DNA of 64,000 nucleotides from CAIKMD01 sp035552195 (GTDB taxonomy: Bacteria > Pseudomonadota > Alphaproteobacteria > ATCC43930 > CGMCC-115725), in NCBI GenBank assembly GCA_035552195.1, contig DASZLU010000005.1:1-64000 (forward strand), written 5' to 3'. The first letter of the stretch is position 1. The number at the start of each line of letters is the position of its first letter. Below the pieces are notes generated by a model. It was not told the DNA's origin. It was given only the letters and a program-made list of their open reading frames with translations, and did no database searches. Both the position numbers and the translations under genes were made by a program. Below are positions 8,072-16,965 of this stretch, in pieces.

Positions 8072-9850
8072 ATGTCGCGGGGCGTCGGCGTCAGTCAGCC
8101 GCTCGGCGCGCCGCAACCGCTCGCGATAGGGTTCTTGCGCTGGCCTCGTTTCGGCGATCCGTGGCCGGGCGTTTTCCTCGCCGTTGTGCTGGCAGCGAGC
8201 GCGACCATCCTCGCGATCCTGGCGATCGTGATCTGGCTCAGCTTCCGCGATACCGGCACCGATGGTGCCGAGCATTATTCGGTCGCGCATTACGCCGCGA
8301 CCTTCCTCGATCCCTTCACCTATCGCGTGCTGCTCAACACGCTGGGCTTTGCTTTCACGACCTTGGCGGTGGCGCTCGGCTTCGGCGTGCCGCTCGCCTG
8401 GCTGGTCGAGCGCACCGATTTTCCCGGCAAGGGCTTGCTGTTCACGGCGATGGCGATCGGCCTCGCCATTCCCGGTTTCGCCAGCGCGATGGGCTGGCTC
8501 TTCCTATTGCATCCGCGCATCGGATTGCTCAACGCGTGGCTGCGCCAGAGTTTTGGTTTGCAATCCTCGCCCTTCGATATCGGCACGGTGACGGGGATGG
8601 GCTGGGTGCAGGGGCTCGATCTCGCACCGGTGGCGTTCATCCTGACCGCGGCGGTGTTCCGTGCCGCCGATCCGGCGCTGGAGCAGGCGGCGCAGATCGC
8701 CGGCGCGCGGTTTGGCCAGGTGGCGCGCCGCATCGTCTTTCCGCTTGCTTGGCCGGGCATCCTCGCCGCCGGCCTCTATGTCTTCACCATCGGCTTCTCG
8801 GCTTTCGATGTGCCGGCGATCATTGGCTGGGGCAGCCGGCTGTTTACGTTTTCGACTTATCTCGTGCTGCAACTCAATCCCAATAACGGGCTGCCGAATT
8901 ACGGCGCGGTGGCGGCGCTCTCGACCTTTATGATCGCGCTCGCCGGCGGCTTGAGCTGGTGGTACGGCCGCATGCAGCAACGCGCGCACCGCTATCAGGT
9001 GATCCGCGGCAAGGCCTACCGCCCGCGGCTGCAAGAGCTCGGCGCGTTCAAATACGCGGCCTGGGCTTTCGCGGCGTTTTACCTCTGCGCCAGCAAGCTG
9101 GTGCCGCTGCTGCTCCTCGCCTGGGCCTCGATGCTGCCCTATTTCCAGTTGCCGTCGGTGGCGGCGTGGCGCAGCGTGTCGGCCAAGCGCTACACCGATC
9201 TGCCGTGGAGCATCATCCGCGAGAGCGTCGTCAACACCGGCCTGCTGATGCTGCTGGTGCCGACCCTCACGCTGCTGATTGCCGTCGCCTTCTCGTGGAT
9301 CGTCGTCCGCTCGCGGATCCGCGGCCGCGGTGTTTTCGATTTCATCGCCTTCCTGCCGCATGCGGTGCCGAGCATCGTCTTCGGCGTCGGCGCGCTGCTC
9401 CTCACCTTGGCCTTGGTCCAGCCGGTCGTGCCGGTGCTCGGCACACTCTGGATCCTGCTCGCGGTCTTCGTCGTCGCGCGCACGAGCTATGCGACGCGCA
9501 TGACCAATAGCGGCTTCATCCAGATTCATCGCGAGCTCGAGGAATCGGCGGAGGTCAGCGGCGCCACGACCGGCGCGGTGCTGCGCCGCGTCCTCGCACC
9601 GCTCCTCGCGCCGACGGCGTTCTATGCCTGGCTCTGGATGGCGCTGCTCACAATGCGCGAGCTGACCTTGGCGGTGATCCTCACCAGCCGCGGCAACATC
9701 ACGATTTCCGTCGAGATATGGAATCTGTGGAACGCCGGCGGTCTCGGCAATGCCGCGGCGCTGGCGCTCATCATGGTGGCGATGATGCTGCCGATCGTCG
9801 TGCTCTATTGGGCCTGGGCAAAACGCCATGGGCGATTGGTCGATGTCTAG
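8072..9850 (+). CDS. ABC transporter permease, two fused membrane domains (iron(III)-type)
   Basis: A 592-aa inner-membrane protein made of two binding-protein-dependent permease domains in tandem, with about 12 hydrophobic segments. The first domain has its EAA-type loop around EQAAQIAGARFGQVARRIVF and the second around EESAEVSGATTGAVLRRVLA. This AfuB/ThiP-like fusion works as both membrane halves of an importer. The ATG at 8072 (or GTG at 8069) is chosen because upstream codons in this frame are shadow sequence of the binding-protein gene. A functional importer also needs an ATPase, which this locus does not encode. Confidence 0.88.
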   Translation: MSRGVGVSQPLGAPQPLAIGFLRWPRFGDPWPGVFLAVVLAASATILAILAIVIWLSFRDTGTDGAEHYSVAHYAATFLDPFTYRVLLNTLGFAFTTLAVALGFGVPLAWLVERTDFPGKGLLFTAMAIGLAIPGFASAMGWLFLLHPRIGLLNAWLRQSFGLQSSPFDIGTVTGMGWVQGLDLAPVAFILTAAVFRAADPALEQAAQIAGARFGQVARRIVFPLAWPGILAAGLYVFTIGFSAFDVPAIIGWGSRLFTFSTYLVLQLNPNNGLPNYGAVAALSTFMIALAGGLSWWYGRMQQRAHRYQVIRGKAYRPRLQELGAFKYAAWAFAAFYLCASKLVPLLLLAWASMLPYFQLPSVAAWRSVSAKRYTDLPWSIIRESVVNTGLLMLLVPTLTLLIAVAFSWIVVRSRIRGRGVFDFIAFLPHAVPSIVFGVGALLLTLALVQPVVPVLGTLWILLAVFVVARTSYATRMTNSGFIQIHRELEESAEVSGATTGAVLRRVLAPLLAPTAFYAWLWMALLTMRELTLAVILTSRGNITISVEIWNLWNAGGLGNAAALALIMVAMMLPIVVLYWAWAKRHGRLVDV

Positions 9851-9874
9851 ATCGTCTTAACGAGGAGACTGGTC

Positions 9875-11188
9875 ATGGTCACGAAATTGGAGAACGAGCG
9901 GCTGACGCATGTGGGGCCGGGAACGCCGATGGGCGAGACCTTGCGGCGCTATTGGATGCCGGCGCTGTTGTCATGGGAATTGCCCGAGCCCGATTGCCCG
10001 CCCGTGCGGGTGAAAATTCTCGGCGAGGGGTTGGTCGCGTTCCGCACGACAGACGGCCGCGTCGGCTTGATCGAGGAATTCTGTCCGCATCGCCGCGCCT
10101 CGCTCTGGCTCGGGCGCAGCGAAGAGAACGGGCTGCGCTGCGTCTATCACGGCTGGAAATTCGACGTGACCGGCCAATGCATCGACCAGATGAACGAGCC
10201 GCGGCAATTCTGCTCGAAGATCAAGGCGATCGCTTATCCGACGTACGAGCTAAGCGGCGTGATCTGGGCTTATATGGGCCCGCCCGAAAAGCAGCCGGCA
10301 CCGCCGAAATTCGAATGGACGCAGATGCAGGAAACGCATCGCGCCGTCAGCAAGGTCAAGGAAGAGTGCAACTGGCTGCAGGCCTTGGAAGGCGGCATCG
10401 ACACGTCGCATTTCACCATCCTGCACCGCGCGCTGAAGAAGGACGCGAAGCAGCCGGGCATCTCGCCAGACAATGTCGGTCTTCAGAGCGGCGCGCCCTC
10501 GCTCGAAGTCGACTTCACCGATTATGGCTACCGCTACTACGGCATCCGTCCGCTGGGCGAGAAGCAATATGTGCGCGGCTACCACTTCGTCATGCCGTTC
10601 ACGCAACTGCGCCCGCCCGGCCCCGGCAAGGAAGAGGTCCACGGCCATTACTGGGTGCCGATCGACGACCATAACTGCATGGTATGGAATTTCTACCATT
10701 CCTACGGCGACGAACCGATCGGCGACCGCGAAGTCTCCGACACGAGCGGCAATGCCTATGGCACGCATGTCGACATCAACGACGGCTTCCGCTCGCTGCG
10801 CAATTGCAGCAACGATTGGGGCATCGATCGCGCGATGCAGAAGACCGAAACCTATACCGGCATCGCCGGCATCAACCAGCAGGATCGCGCCGTGCAGGAA
10901 AGCATGGGCTTCATCGTCGACCGCAGCCGCGAGAATCTGGGGCCCGCGGACAAGGCGGTGGTCGCGACACGCAAGCTGTTGCTCGAGGCGATGGAGACCG
11001 TGGAGCGGGGCGGCGATCCGCCGGGCGTCGGCAACTCCTATTACGAAGCGCGCGCCGCCGAGCTCGTTCTGCCGAAGGCCAACAATTGGCGCCACGACCT
11101 GCTGCCGCTGATGAATCCGCAAACCATCGGTAAGGCGGCCGGCGCGGCCCGTGTCGCCGAAGGCGCGCCGGCGCAGCGAACGGAATAG
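9875..11188 (+). CDS. Rieske non-haem iron oxygenase, alpha subunit, copy 3 (phthalate 4,5-dioxygenase/phenoxybenzoate-type)
   Basis: A 437-aa oxygenase, longer than the other three. Rieske ligands are C70/H72 (CPHRR) and C89/H92 (CVYHGW). The iron site is IDTSHFTILHR. The long C-terminal region with DINDGFRSLRNCSNDWGIDR and GINQQDRAVQESMG matches the phthalate-dioxygenase/PobA-like group. The ATG at 9875 follows CGAGGAGAC. It is 24 bp after a permease gene and 5 bp before the next binding-protein gene, so it is almost surely in one transcript with them. A para- or meta-substituted benzoate or phthalate-like substrate is plausible but not shown. Confidence 0.9.
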   Translation: MVTKLENERLTHVGPGTPMGETLRRYWMPALLSWELPEPDCPPVRVKILGEGLVAFRTTDGRVGLIEEFCPHRRASLWLGRSEENGLRCVYHGWKFDVTGQCIDQMNEPRQFCSKIKAIAYPTYELSGVIWAYMGPPEKQPAPPKFEWTQMQETHRAVSKVKEECNWLQALEGGIDTSHFTILHRALKKDAKQPGISPDNVGLQSGAPSLEVDFTDYGYRYYGIRPLGEKQYVRGYHFVMPFTQLRPPGPGKEEVHGHYWVPIDDHNCMVWNFYHSYGDEPIGDREVSDTSGNAYGTHVDINDGFRSLRNCSNDWGIDRAMQKTETYTGIAGINQQDRAVQESMGFIVDRSRENLGPADKAVVATRKLLLEAMETVERGGDPPGVGNSYYEARAAELVLPKANNWRHDLLPLMNPQTIGKAAGAARVAEGAPAQRTE

Positions 11189-11193
11189 CGGTC

Positions 11194-12336
11194 TTGGCGC
11201 GCATTTGTGTGTGGCTGGCGGCGGCCCTGCTGCTGGCTGCGGTCGCCACGCCGGCTGTCGCGGCGCCGGTCTCCGACGCCGATTGGCAGAAGATCGTCGC
11301 CGCCGCCAAGCAAGAGGGCAAGATCGTCATCTCCTATTTCACCGATGCGGGAATGGAGCCGGTGCTGCGGCAATTCGAGAAGGAAACCGGCATCAAGGTC
11401 GAGGCGACGCCGGGCCGGCCCGATGCGGTTGTCCCGAAAATCCTGACGGAGCAGCAGAACGGCCAATACAATTGGGATTTGCTGCTGCAGCCGGTGAACA
11501 ACGTGCGGCTGGTGCTCGAGCCGGCGCATGGGCTCGAGCCGATCCTGCCGTTTCTGGTGCGGCCCGATGTCGACGACGATGCGCAATGGTATGGCGGCAT
11601 CACCGCGCGGGTGAAGGCCGATCCGATGTACGTGTTCAACGACGGCGTCTCCGATCTCGGAGTCGGTATCGAGGTGGATCGCGCCAAGGTCCCGGCGAGC
11701 GAGGTCAGCGACTGGCCCGATCTCTTGAAGCCGGAATGGAAGGGCAAGTTCGGCGTTTATTATCCCGGCCGGCCGGCCGATCTCACCCTCGCGCTGATCT
11801 GCTATCGCCCGGCCTTCGACAGCGACGCAAAGTGGGAAGACTACGTGCGTGCTTTCTTCGCGCAGCAGCCTGTAGTGTCGCCGGAATTCCGCACGGTCGC
11901 CGATTGGCTGGTGCAAGGGCGGTTTTCGGTGGTGGTGGGTGCCGAGGGCAGCTATCTCGACGGCCTGGTCAAGAAGCTGCAGAAAAACATCGTCGGCCCC
12001 GTTAATCAGAATCGCTGCGGCTATCCGCCGACCGGCACCGGCCGCGCCGTGTCGGTGCCGAAGAATCCGCCCGACCGCAATGCGACGATCGTCTTCATCA
12101 ACTGGTACCTCTCGAAGAAAGGCCAGGATCTGGTGGTTGCGAACTTCACGGCGACGGGTGTCCGGAGCGTCAGCCGTCGCAAAGACGCCTCGCACCCCGA
12201 TCCCGAGGTGCAGAAGAAGGTGCTGACAGGGTTTCTGGAGGATTGGCTGCAAGGCAAAGGCATGATGACCGAGAGCGACGAGGGCTTGCGTCTCCAGCGC
12301 CGTGTCATCGAACTCGCGCGCGAGGCGGGATACTGA
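11194..12336 (+). CDS. ABC transporter solute-binding protein (iron(III)-type), module 2
   Basis: A 380-aa exported binding protein with signal peptide ending near PAVAAPVS (residue ~25). The start KIVAAAKQEGKIVISYFTD and the hinge block WPDLLKPEWKGKFGVYYPG place it with the binding protein at 6922, of which it is a diverged paralogue. The start codon is TTG at 11194, only 5 bp after the stop of Rieske copy 3. A Shine-Dalgarno is weak, so translation probably depends on coupling to the upstream gene. It is followed 13 bp on by a two-domain permease. Confidence 0.85.
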   Translation: MARICVWLAAALLLAAVATPAVAAPVSDADWQKIVAAAKQEGKIVISYFTDAGMEPVLRQFEKETGIKVEATPGRPDAVVPKILTEQQNGQYNWDLLLQPVNNVRLVLEPAHGLEPILPFLVRPDVDDDAQWYGGITARVKADPMYVFNDGVSDLGVGIEVDRAKVPASEVSDWPDLLKPEWKGKFGVYYPGRPADLTLALICYRPAFDSDAKWEDYVRAFFAQQPVVSPEFRTVADWLVQGRFSVVVGAEGSYLDGLVKKLQKNIVGPVNQNRCGYPPTGTGRAVSVPKNPPDRNATIVFINWYLSKKGQDLVVANFTATGVRSVSRRKDASHPDPEVQKKVLTGFLEDWLQGKGMMTESDEGLRLQRRVIELAREAGY

Positions 12337-12349
12337 GCCGGTATCGCGC

Positions 12350-14089
12350 ATGACATCGGCGGCGCTCGAAGGCGGGGTTACAGCAGCGCCGGCGCGGCGC
12401 CGGCTACTCTCGCCGCGAGCGCTGCTCTTTGCGTTCGTCCTCGCGCTGGTCGCGTTCTTGGTGCTCTATCCGCTGGGCTTTCTCGTCTCGGCGAGTTTGC
12501 AGGTCGGGCCTTACGGCCAGCCGACGACCTTCGGCTTCGGCAATTGGGTATCGGCGTTGACAGATCCCAATCTGCGCAGCGCCATCGTCAACACGATCAC
12601 GCTGACTGTGACGCGCCAGGCGATCGCGTTTTGCCTCGCCATCGTGCTGGCCTGGCTCCTGGCGCGCACCAACCTGCCGGGGCGAAGCTGGCTCGAGTTC
12701 GGCTTCTGGATTTCCTTTTTTCTGCCGACCTTGCCGGTGCTCGTTGGCTGGATATTCCTGCTCGACGGGCATAGCGGGCTGATCAATCGCGCGATCGTTT
12801 CGCTCGGTTGGACGGGCGACGCGCCTTTCGACATCTATTCATGGTGGGGCATCGTCTTCGTCCATCTGATGACGAATACGCTCGCCGTGCAGGTGATGCT
12901 GTTCACCCCCGCCTTCCGCAATATCGATGCATCGCTGTTGGAGATGGCGCGGGTCGCCGGTTCGCGCACGCTCGGCACCGTGCTGCGCATCATCCTGCCG
13001 GTGCTGGCGCCGACCATCCTCGTCGTCGTGCTGCTCGGCACGATCCGCTCGCTCGAAGCCTTCGAGATCGAGCTGATCCTCGGCCCGCCTGCGAAAATCA
13101 CCGTGTTCAGCACCGCGATCTATCAGCACGTATTCGATTCGCCGCCGACCTACGGCGCGGCGTTCGCGCTCAGCCTTGCCGGCATCGCGCTGATGGCGCC
13201 GCTGGTCATGGCGCAGCAGGCAATTGCCCGCCGCCGCGCCCGCGCGACGCTGGCCGGGAAATTCTCGGTTCGTGTCGCCGATCTCGGCGCCGGGCGCTGG
13301 CCGCTCTGCGCGCTGGTGCTACTGCTGCTCGGTGCGATGACGGTGTTGCCGATCGCCTTCATGCTGCTCGGCAGTTTCATGGAGGTGTTCGGCTATTTCG
13401 ACGTGCCGGACGGCGCGTTCACGCTGGAGCACTGGGCGACGGTGTTGCGCGATCCGCTGTTCCTCGGTTCGCTCTGGGACACGCTGGTCGTCGCGGCGGC
13501 GACAGCGCTGCTCTCGATGCTGTTCTTTGCTCCGATCGCTTATCTCGTCCTGCGCACGCGCTATGTCGGCCGCGGCCTGCTCGATTTCCTGACTTGGCTG
13601 CCGACGACGGTGCCGGGCATCGTCATTGGTCTCGCCCTGCTCTGGGTGTTCCTGAAGACGCCGGGGCTCCGGCAAATCTACGGCCATCCGGTCGGCCTCG
13701 TGCTCGCCTTCACGCTGGCGGGCATGGCGCTCGGCGTGCAGATCATCAAGGCCGCGATCATGCAGCTCTCGCCCGAATTGGAGGAGGCGGCGCAAGCCGG
13801 CGGCGCGGGCTGGTTCACAACCATGCGCAAGATCGTGCTGCCGCTGATCGCGCCCGCGGTTGCGGTGGTCGGCATCCTCGAATTCGTCGCGGCGACGCGC
13901 GGCGTCAGCACCGCGGTGCTGCTTTCCTCGCACGCAACGCAGACGCTGGCCGTGTTTCAGCTGAAATATATCGAGGCCGGCGATCTCGAGACCGCGAGCG
14001 TCGTCGGCATCGTCATCCTCGCGCTCAGCACCGGCGTCGCGCTCGCGGGTCGATTGCTGGGCCTGCGCTTCGGCCTCGGCGAGCGCTAG
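12350..14089 (+). CDS. ABC transporter permease, two fused membrane domains, module 2
   Basis: A 579-aa inner-membrane protein with the same double-permease layout as the gene at 8072. The EAA-type loops are around EMARVAGSRTLGTVLRIILP and EEAAQAGGAGWFTTMRKIVL. The N-terminus (residues 1-25) is cytoplasmic, with PARRRLLSPRALL before the first helix. The ATG at 12350 lies 13 bp after the binding-protein stop. It completes the second Rieske-binding protein-permease module. Again no ATPase is adjacent, so it must borrow one encoded elsewhere, or that gene has been lost. Confidence 0.88.
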   Translation: MTSAALEGGVTAAPARRRLLSPRALLFAFVLALVAFLVLYPLGFLVSASLQVGPYGQPTTFGFGNWVSALTDPNLRSAIVNTITLTVTRQAIAFCLAIVLAWLLARTNLPGRSWLEFGFWISFFLPTLPVLVGWIFLLDGHSGLINRAIVSLGWTGDAPFDIYSWWGIVFVHLMTNTLAVQVMLFTPAFRNIDASLLEMARVAGSRTLGTVLRIILPVLAPTILVVVLLGTIRSLEAFEIELILGPPAKITVFSTAIYQHVFDSPPTYGAAFALSLAGIALMAPLVMAQQAIARRRARATLAGKFSVRVADLGAGRWPLCALVLLLLGAMTVLPIAFMLLGSFMEVFGYFDVPDGAFTLEHWATVLRDPLFLGSLWDTLVVAAATALLSMLFFAPIAYLVLRTRYVGRGLLDFLTWLPTTVPGIVIGLALLWVFLKTPGLRQIYGHPVGLVLAFTLAGMALGVQIIKAAIMQLSPELEEAAQAGGAGWFTTMRKIVLPLIAPAVAVVGILEFVAATRGVSTAVLLSSHATQTLAVFQLKYIEAGDLETASVVGIVILALSTGVALAGRLLGLRFGLGER

Positions 14090-14150
14090 AATATCCTCGA
14101 GCGGCCCGCACCGTTGCGGCGACCGGCAAGGGTTGAGGGGGACGTCAAAG

Positions 14151-15149
14151 ATGCATTTTGTGCAACGCTTGTGCGCCGTGCTGGCCGCGATCGTTCTGTC
14201 GTCGGCAGCGCAAGCGGCGGATCACGTCAGATTCGGCATCTTCAAGGCGGTTGGGACCTCGGCCGTCTTCATCGCGCAGGATAAGGGCTATTTCGCCGCC
14301 GAAGGGCTCGATGTCGAACTAGTGCCGTTCACGGCGCAAGAGCCGTTGGTTCTTGGCATCGCCTCGGGCGATCTCGATTTCGGCGCGACGGCTTTCACCG
14401 GCGGCTTCTACAATCTCGCAGGGCAGGGTGCGCTGCGCATCATCGCTGGTTTCATCCACGAGTGGCCGGGCTTCCAGGCGAATACGCTGATCGTTTCCAA
14501 TAAAGCGTGGAATGCCGGGCTGAAGACCGGCAAGGACCTCGCGGGCCGTACGGCCGGGGTTCCCGAGATTGGAAACGCGTCGCAATACGGCCTCACCTTG
14601 ATCGCCGAAAAGCACGGGATCGATCCCAGCTCGATCCGCTTCGTGCCGATGGGCAGCAATCCCAACATCATCTCGGCGATTGTCGGCGGGCAGGCGGATA
14701 TGGGTGTCGTGCCGATCAGCTTCGCCCGGCCCAGCCTGCAGAAGGGCGATGCCAAGCTTGTTGCCTATGTCGGCGATGAGGCGCCGTGGCAATTGGGCGG
14801 CGTTCTCGCCGCGACCAGGACCGCCAACAACCGCGGTGACCTGGTGAAGCGCTTCGTGCGTGCTTACGAGAAAGGCGTCGCCTATTATTACGATGCCTTC
14901 ACGGCGCCGGACGGGACGCGCCGCGACGGACCGACCGCGGACGAGGTCATCGCGATCGCTGTTAAATATACGGGGCTGCCGACCGAGCAGGCCAAGCTCG
15001 GCATCGCCTATTACGATCGCCAGGCGCGGCTTGATGTGAAAGACGTGCTGCGGCAGATTGCCTGGTACAAAGCGCAAGGCATGGTGAAGGGCGAATTCGA
15101 CCCGAAGAGTGTCATCGATATGCGCTACGCGGTGCCCCTATCGCAATGA
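14151..15149 (+). CDS. NMT1/SsuA-like ABC solute-binding protein A1
   Basis: A 332-aa exported protein. Signal peptide residues 1-23 (LCAVLAAIVLSSAAQAAD). The mature start DHVRFGIFKAVGTSAVFIAQ and KGYFAAEGLDVELVPF, followed by GVVPISFARPSL, is the nitrate/sulfonate/taurine-type binding fold. It lies 61 bp after the second permease and may be an additional receptor for it, although permeases of the iron(III) class do not normally use NMT1-like proteins. It is a close paralogue of the protein at 28770-29780 (shared GFYNLA/GFYQLA, GDEAPWQLG/GDETPWQLG, LDVKD segments). Ligand unknown. Confidence 0.85.
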   Translation: MHFVQRLCAVLAAIVLSSAAQAADHVRFGIFKAVGTSAVFIAQDKGYFAAEGLDVELVPFTAQEPLVLGIASGDLDFGATAFTGGFYNLAGQGALRIIAGFIHEWPGFQANTLIVSNKAWNAGLKTGKDLAGRTAGVPEIGNASQYGLTLIAEKHGIDPSSIRFVPMGSNPNIISAIVGGQADMGVVPISFARPSLQKGDAKLVAYVGDEAPWQLGGVLAATRTANNRGDLVKRFVRAYEKGVAYYYDAFTAPDGTRRDGPTADEVIAIAVKYTGLPTEQAKLGIAYYDRQARLDVKDVLRQIAWYKAQGMVKGEFDPKSVIDMRYAVPLSQ

Positions 15150-15183
15150 TGGGGCCTCAATAACAAAGATCAGGGAGGATGAG

Positions 15184-16137
15184 ATGATGCGGTTGGCATT
15201 GGGCATGGCTGCGGCGCTGGTTGCGCTCTCCGCGCTTCCGGCATGGGCTGAGATGACGCTCACCGTCGCAAAAGCGTCGCCGACATCGGACGCGATCATT
15301 CCGGTGAATGTCGGCGACGAGCTCGGCATTTTCAAAAAGCACGGGCTCGAGTTGAAAATCCTCGAGCTGCAAGGCGGCGCGAAAATGGCGCAGGCCGTGG
15401 CCGCGGGCGCCGCCGATATCGGCGACGGCGCCGGCAGCGAGATGGCCTTCGTCGCCAAAGGCGCGCCGATGATCGCGGTCTGCGAAGACACCGCGCCGGC
15501 GCCGTTCCTTTCGATCGGCGTGCCGTGGGATTCGCCGATCAAGTCGCTCGACGAGTTCAAAGGCAAGCTGATCGGCGTTTCGAATTCCGGCTCGTTCAGC
15601 GATTGGTCCGCCCGCCAGCTGGCGCGCAAGAAGGGCTGGGGCGACGACGGGGTGAAGACCGTCGGCATCGGCAATGGCGTTGCGGCGGTTGGTGCGGCGC
15701 TCAAGACGCATCAGATCGATGGCATGATCACCGGCACCAATGTCTTCCTGGCTTTCGAGGAAAAGCAGGAAGGCCGGCTCATCGCGCCGGTCTCGACCTG
15801 GGAGGGGAATGTCGCGTCAGGCGCACTCTTCGCGTCGAACGAAATTCTGGCGAAAAATCCCGATGCGGTTCGCGCTTTCCTTGCCGGCTGGATCGAGACC
15901 GTCGATTACATGCGCGCGCACAAGGACGAGACGGTGAAGCACACCGCCGCGATCACGCATTTCAGCGAGAGCGTCATGTCGCGCGAATACGATTTGGTGA
16001 TGGGCATGTTCACCAAGGATTGCCACTTCGACGCCGAATCCCTCGCGGCGCTGAAGCAGTCGTTCCGCGATCTGAAGCTGGTCGACGGCGACCCGGACAT
16101 GTCGAAGCTTTATACGCACGCCTACTTGCCGAAATAG
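15184..16137 (+). CDS. NMT1/SsuA-like ABC solute-binding protein B1
   Basis: A 317-aa exported protein with a signal peptide to about residue 22 (LVALSALPAWAE). SDAIIPVNVGDELGIFKKHG and the ADIGDGAGSEMAF block show the SsuA/NMT1 fold. The start is the ATG at 15184 behind CAGGGAGGATG, an excellent ribosome site. It is a near paralogue of the protein at 18760-19719 (IIPVNVG, GIFKKHGL/GFFKKRGL, HFSESVMSREYD/HFSQSVTSRDYD, KDCHFD/KDCRFD), suggesting a duplicated receptor for related compounds. It is the last gene of the plus-strand operon starting at 5652; the next gene is convergent. Confidence 0.85.
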   Translation: MMRLALGMAAALVALSALPAWAEMTLTVAKASPTSDAIIPVNVGDELGIFKKHGLELKILELQGGAKMAQAVAAGAADIGDGAGSEMAFVAKGAPMIAVCEDTAPAPFLSIGVPWDSPIKSLDEFKGKLIGVSNSGSFSDWSARQLARKKGWGDDGVKTVGIGNGVAAVGAALKTHQIDGMITGTNVFLAFEEKQEGRLIAPVSTWEGNVASGALFASNEILAKNPDAVRAFLAGWIETVDYMRAHKDETVKHTAAITHFSESVMSREYDLVMGMFTKDCHFDAESLAALKQSFRDLKLVDGDPDMSKLYTHAYLPK

Positions 16138-16147
16138 GCGGCGCGGC

Positions 16148-16921
16148 TCACAGCCTCGCGCAGAAATCGCCGACGGCAGCGGCGAAAAGCTCGGGCTGCT
16201 CCTGGATCGGCAGGTGGCCGCTGCGCGGGATCAGCGTCAGCCGCGAGCCGGCGATGGCTTTCTGCCAAGTCTCGCCATAGACCGGCGGCAGCAGCTTGTC
16301 GTTCGCGCCCCAGATGATGTGCGTTGGGATACGGATGCGATCAAGCTCGGCCTGGAGCTTCGCGTCGTGATAGCGATGGTGCCCGGCCAGTTTCTCGACG
16401 AGGCGGCGGTTGGCGTGGTGAACGGCTTCGCTGCCGGCGGCGATGCGCGCCCGCGCATCCTCGGCCAGCTTCGGATCGAAATACGTGTCGCGGGTCACTT
16501 GCTCGTCGTTCTCGCGCGCGGGATCGCGCGGCGGAATGCCGGGGGCGACGATGCCCGGCGCATCCATCAAGGTCAGCGAAGCGAGGCGGCTTGCATCGCG
16601 GATCGCCAGCGCCGCCGCCGTCCAACCGCCGAGCGACAGGCCGACGAGATGAACGTGGCGCAGATCGAACTTGTCGAGGAATTCGCGATAAAAATTTGCG
16701 ACGTCGGCGATGCTTTCGAGCCAATCCGGCAATTCGGTGCCGCCGAAGCCGGGCGCTTGCGGGATGAATACCTCGAAGCGCTCGGCCAGCTTTTGCATCG
16801 CCGGCAGGAAACGCGGCGAGCCGCCGGCGCCGTGCAGCACCAGCATGGCCGGCCCGGTGCCGGCGCGCTTCATCGGGATGGTTGTGCCGCAGAGCGTGAT
16901 GGTCGAGTGAACAGCTTCCAT
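16148..16921 (-). CDS. Alpha/beta hydrolase (meta-cleavage-product hydrolase-like)
   Basis: A 257-aa cytoplasmic hydrolase. The oxyanion-hole motif HGAGG is at residues 30-34, the nucleophile elbow GLSLGG has Ser96, the acid is likely in WGANDKLLPP and the catalytic His in RSGHLPIQEQP. Lengths and motifs fit enzymes that hydrolyse carbon-carbon bonds of ring-cleavage products, but also esterases and haloperoxidase-like enzymes. The ATG at 16921 is used; the frame extends upstream only through the neighbouring gene's shadow. It is 44 bp downstream of the isochorismatase-like gene on the same strand and is probably co-transcribed with it. Confidence 0.82.
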   Translation of the reverse strand: MEAVHSTITLCGTTIPMKRAGTGPAMLVLHGAGGSPRFLPAMQKLAERFEVFIPQAPGFGGTELPDWLESIADVANFYREFLDKFDLRHVHLVGLSLGGWTAAALAIRDASRLASLTLMDAPGIVAPGIPPRDPARENDEQVTRDTYFDPKLAEDARARIAAGSEAVHHANRRLVEKLAGHHRYHDAKLQAELDRIRIPTHIIWGANDKLLPPVYGETWQKAIAGSRLTLIPRSGHLPIQEQPELFAAAVGDFCARL

Positions 16922-16965
16922 AGCGCGATTGTCGGCAGCCGCGCGCCCGCCGTCAATTGCCGTTG

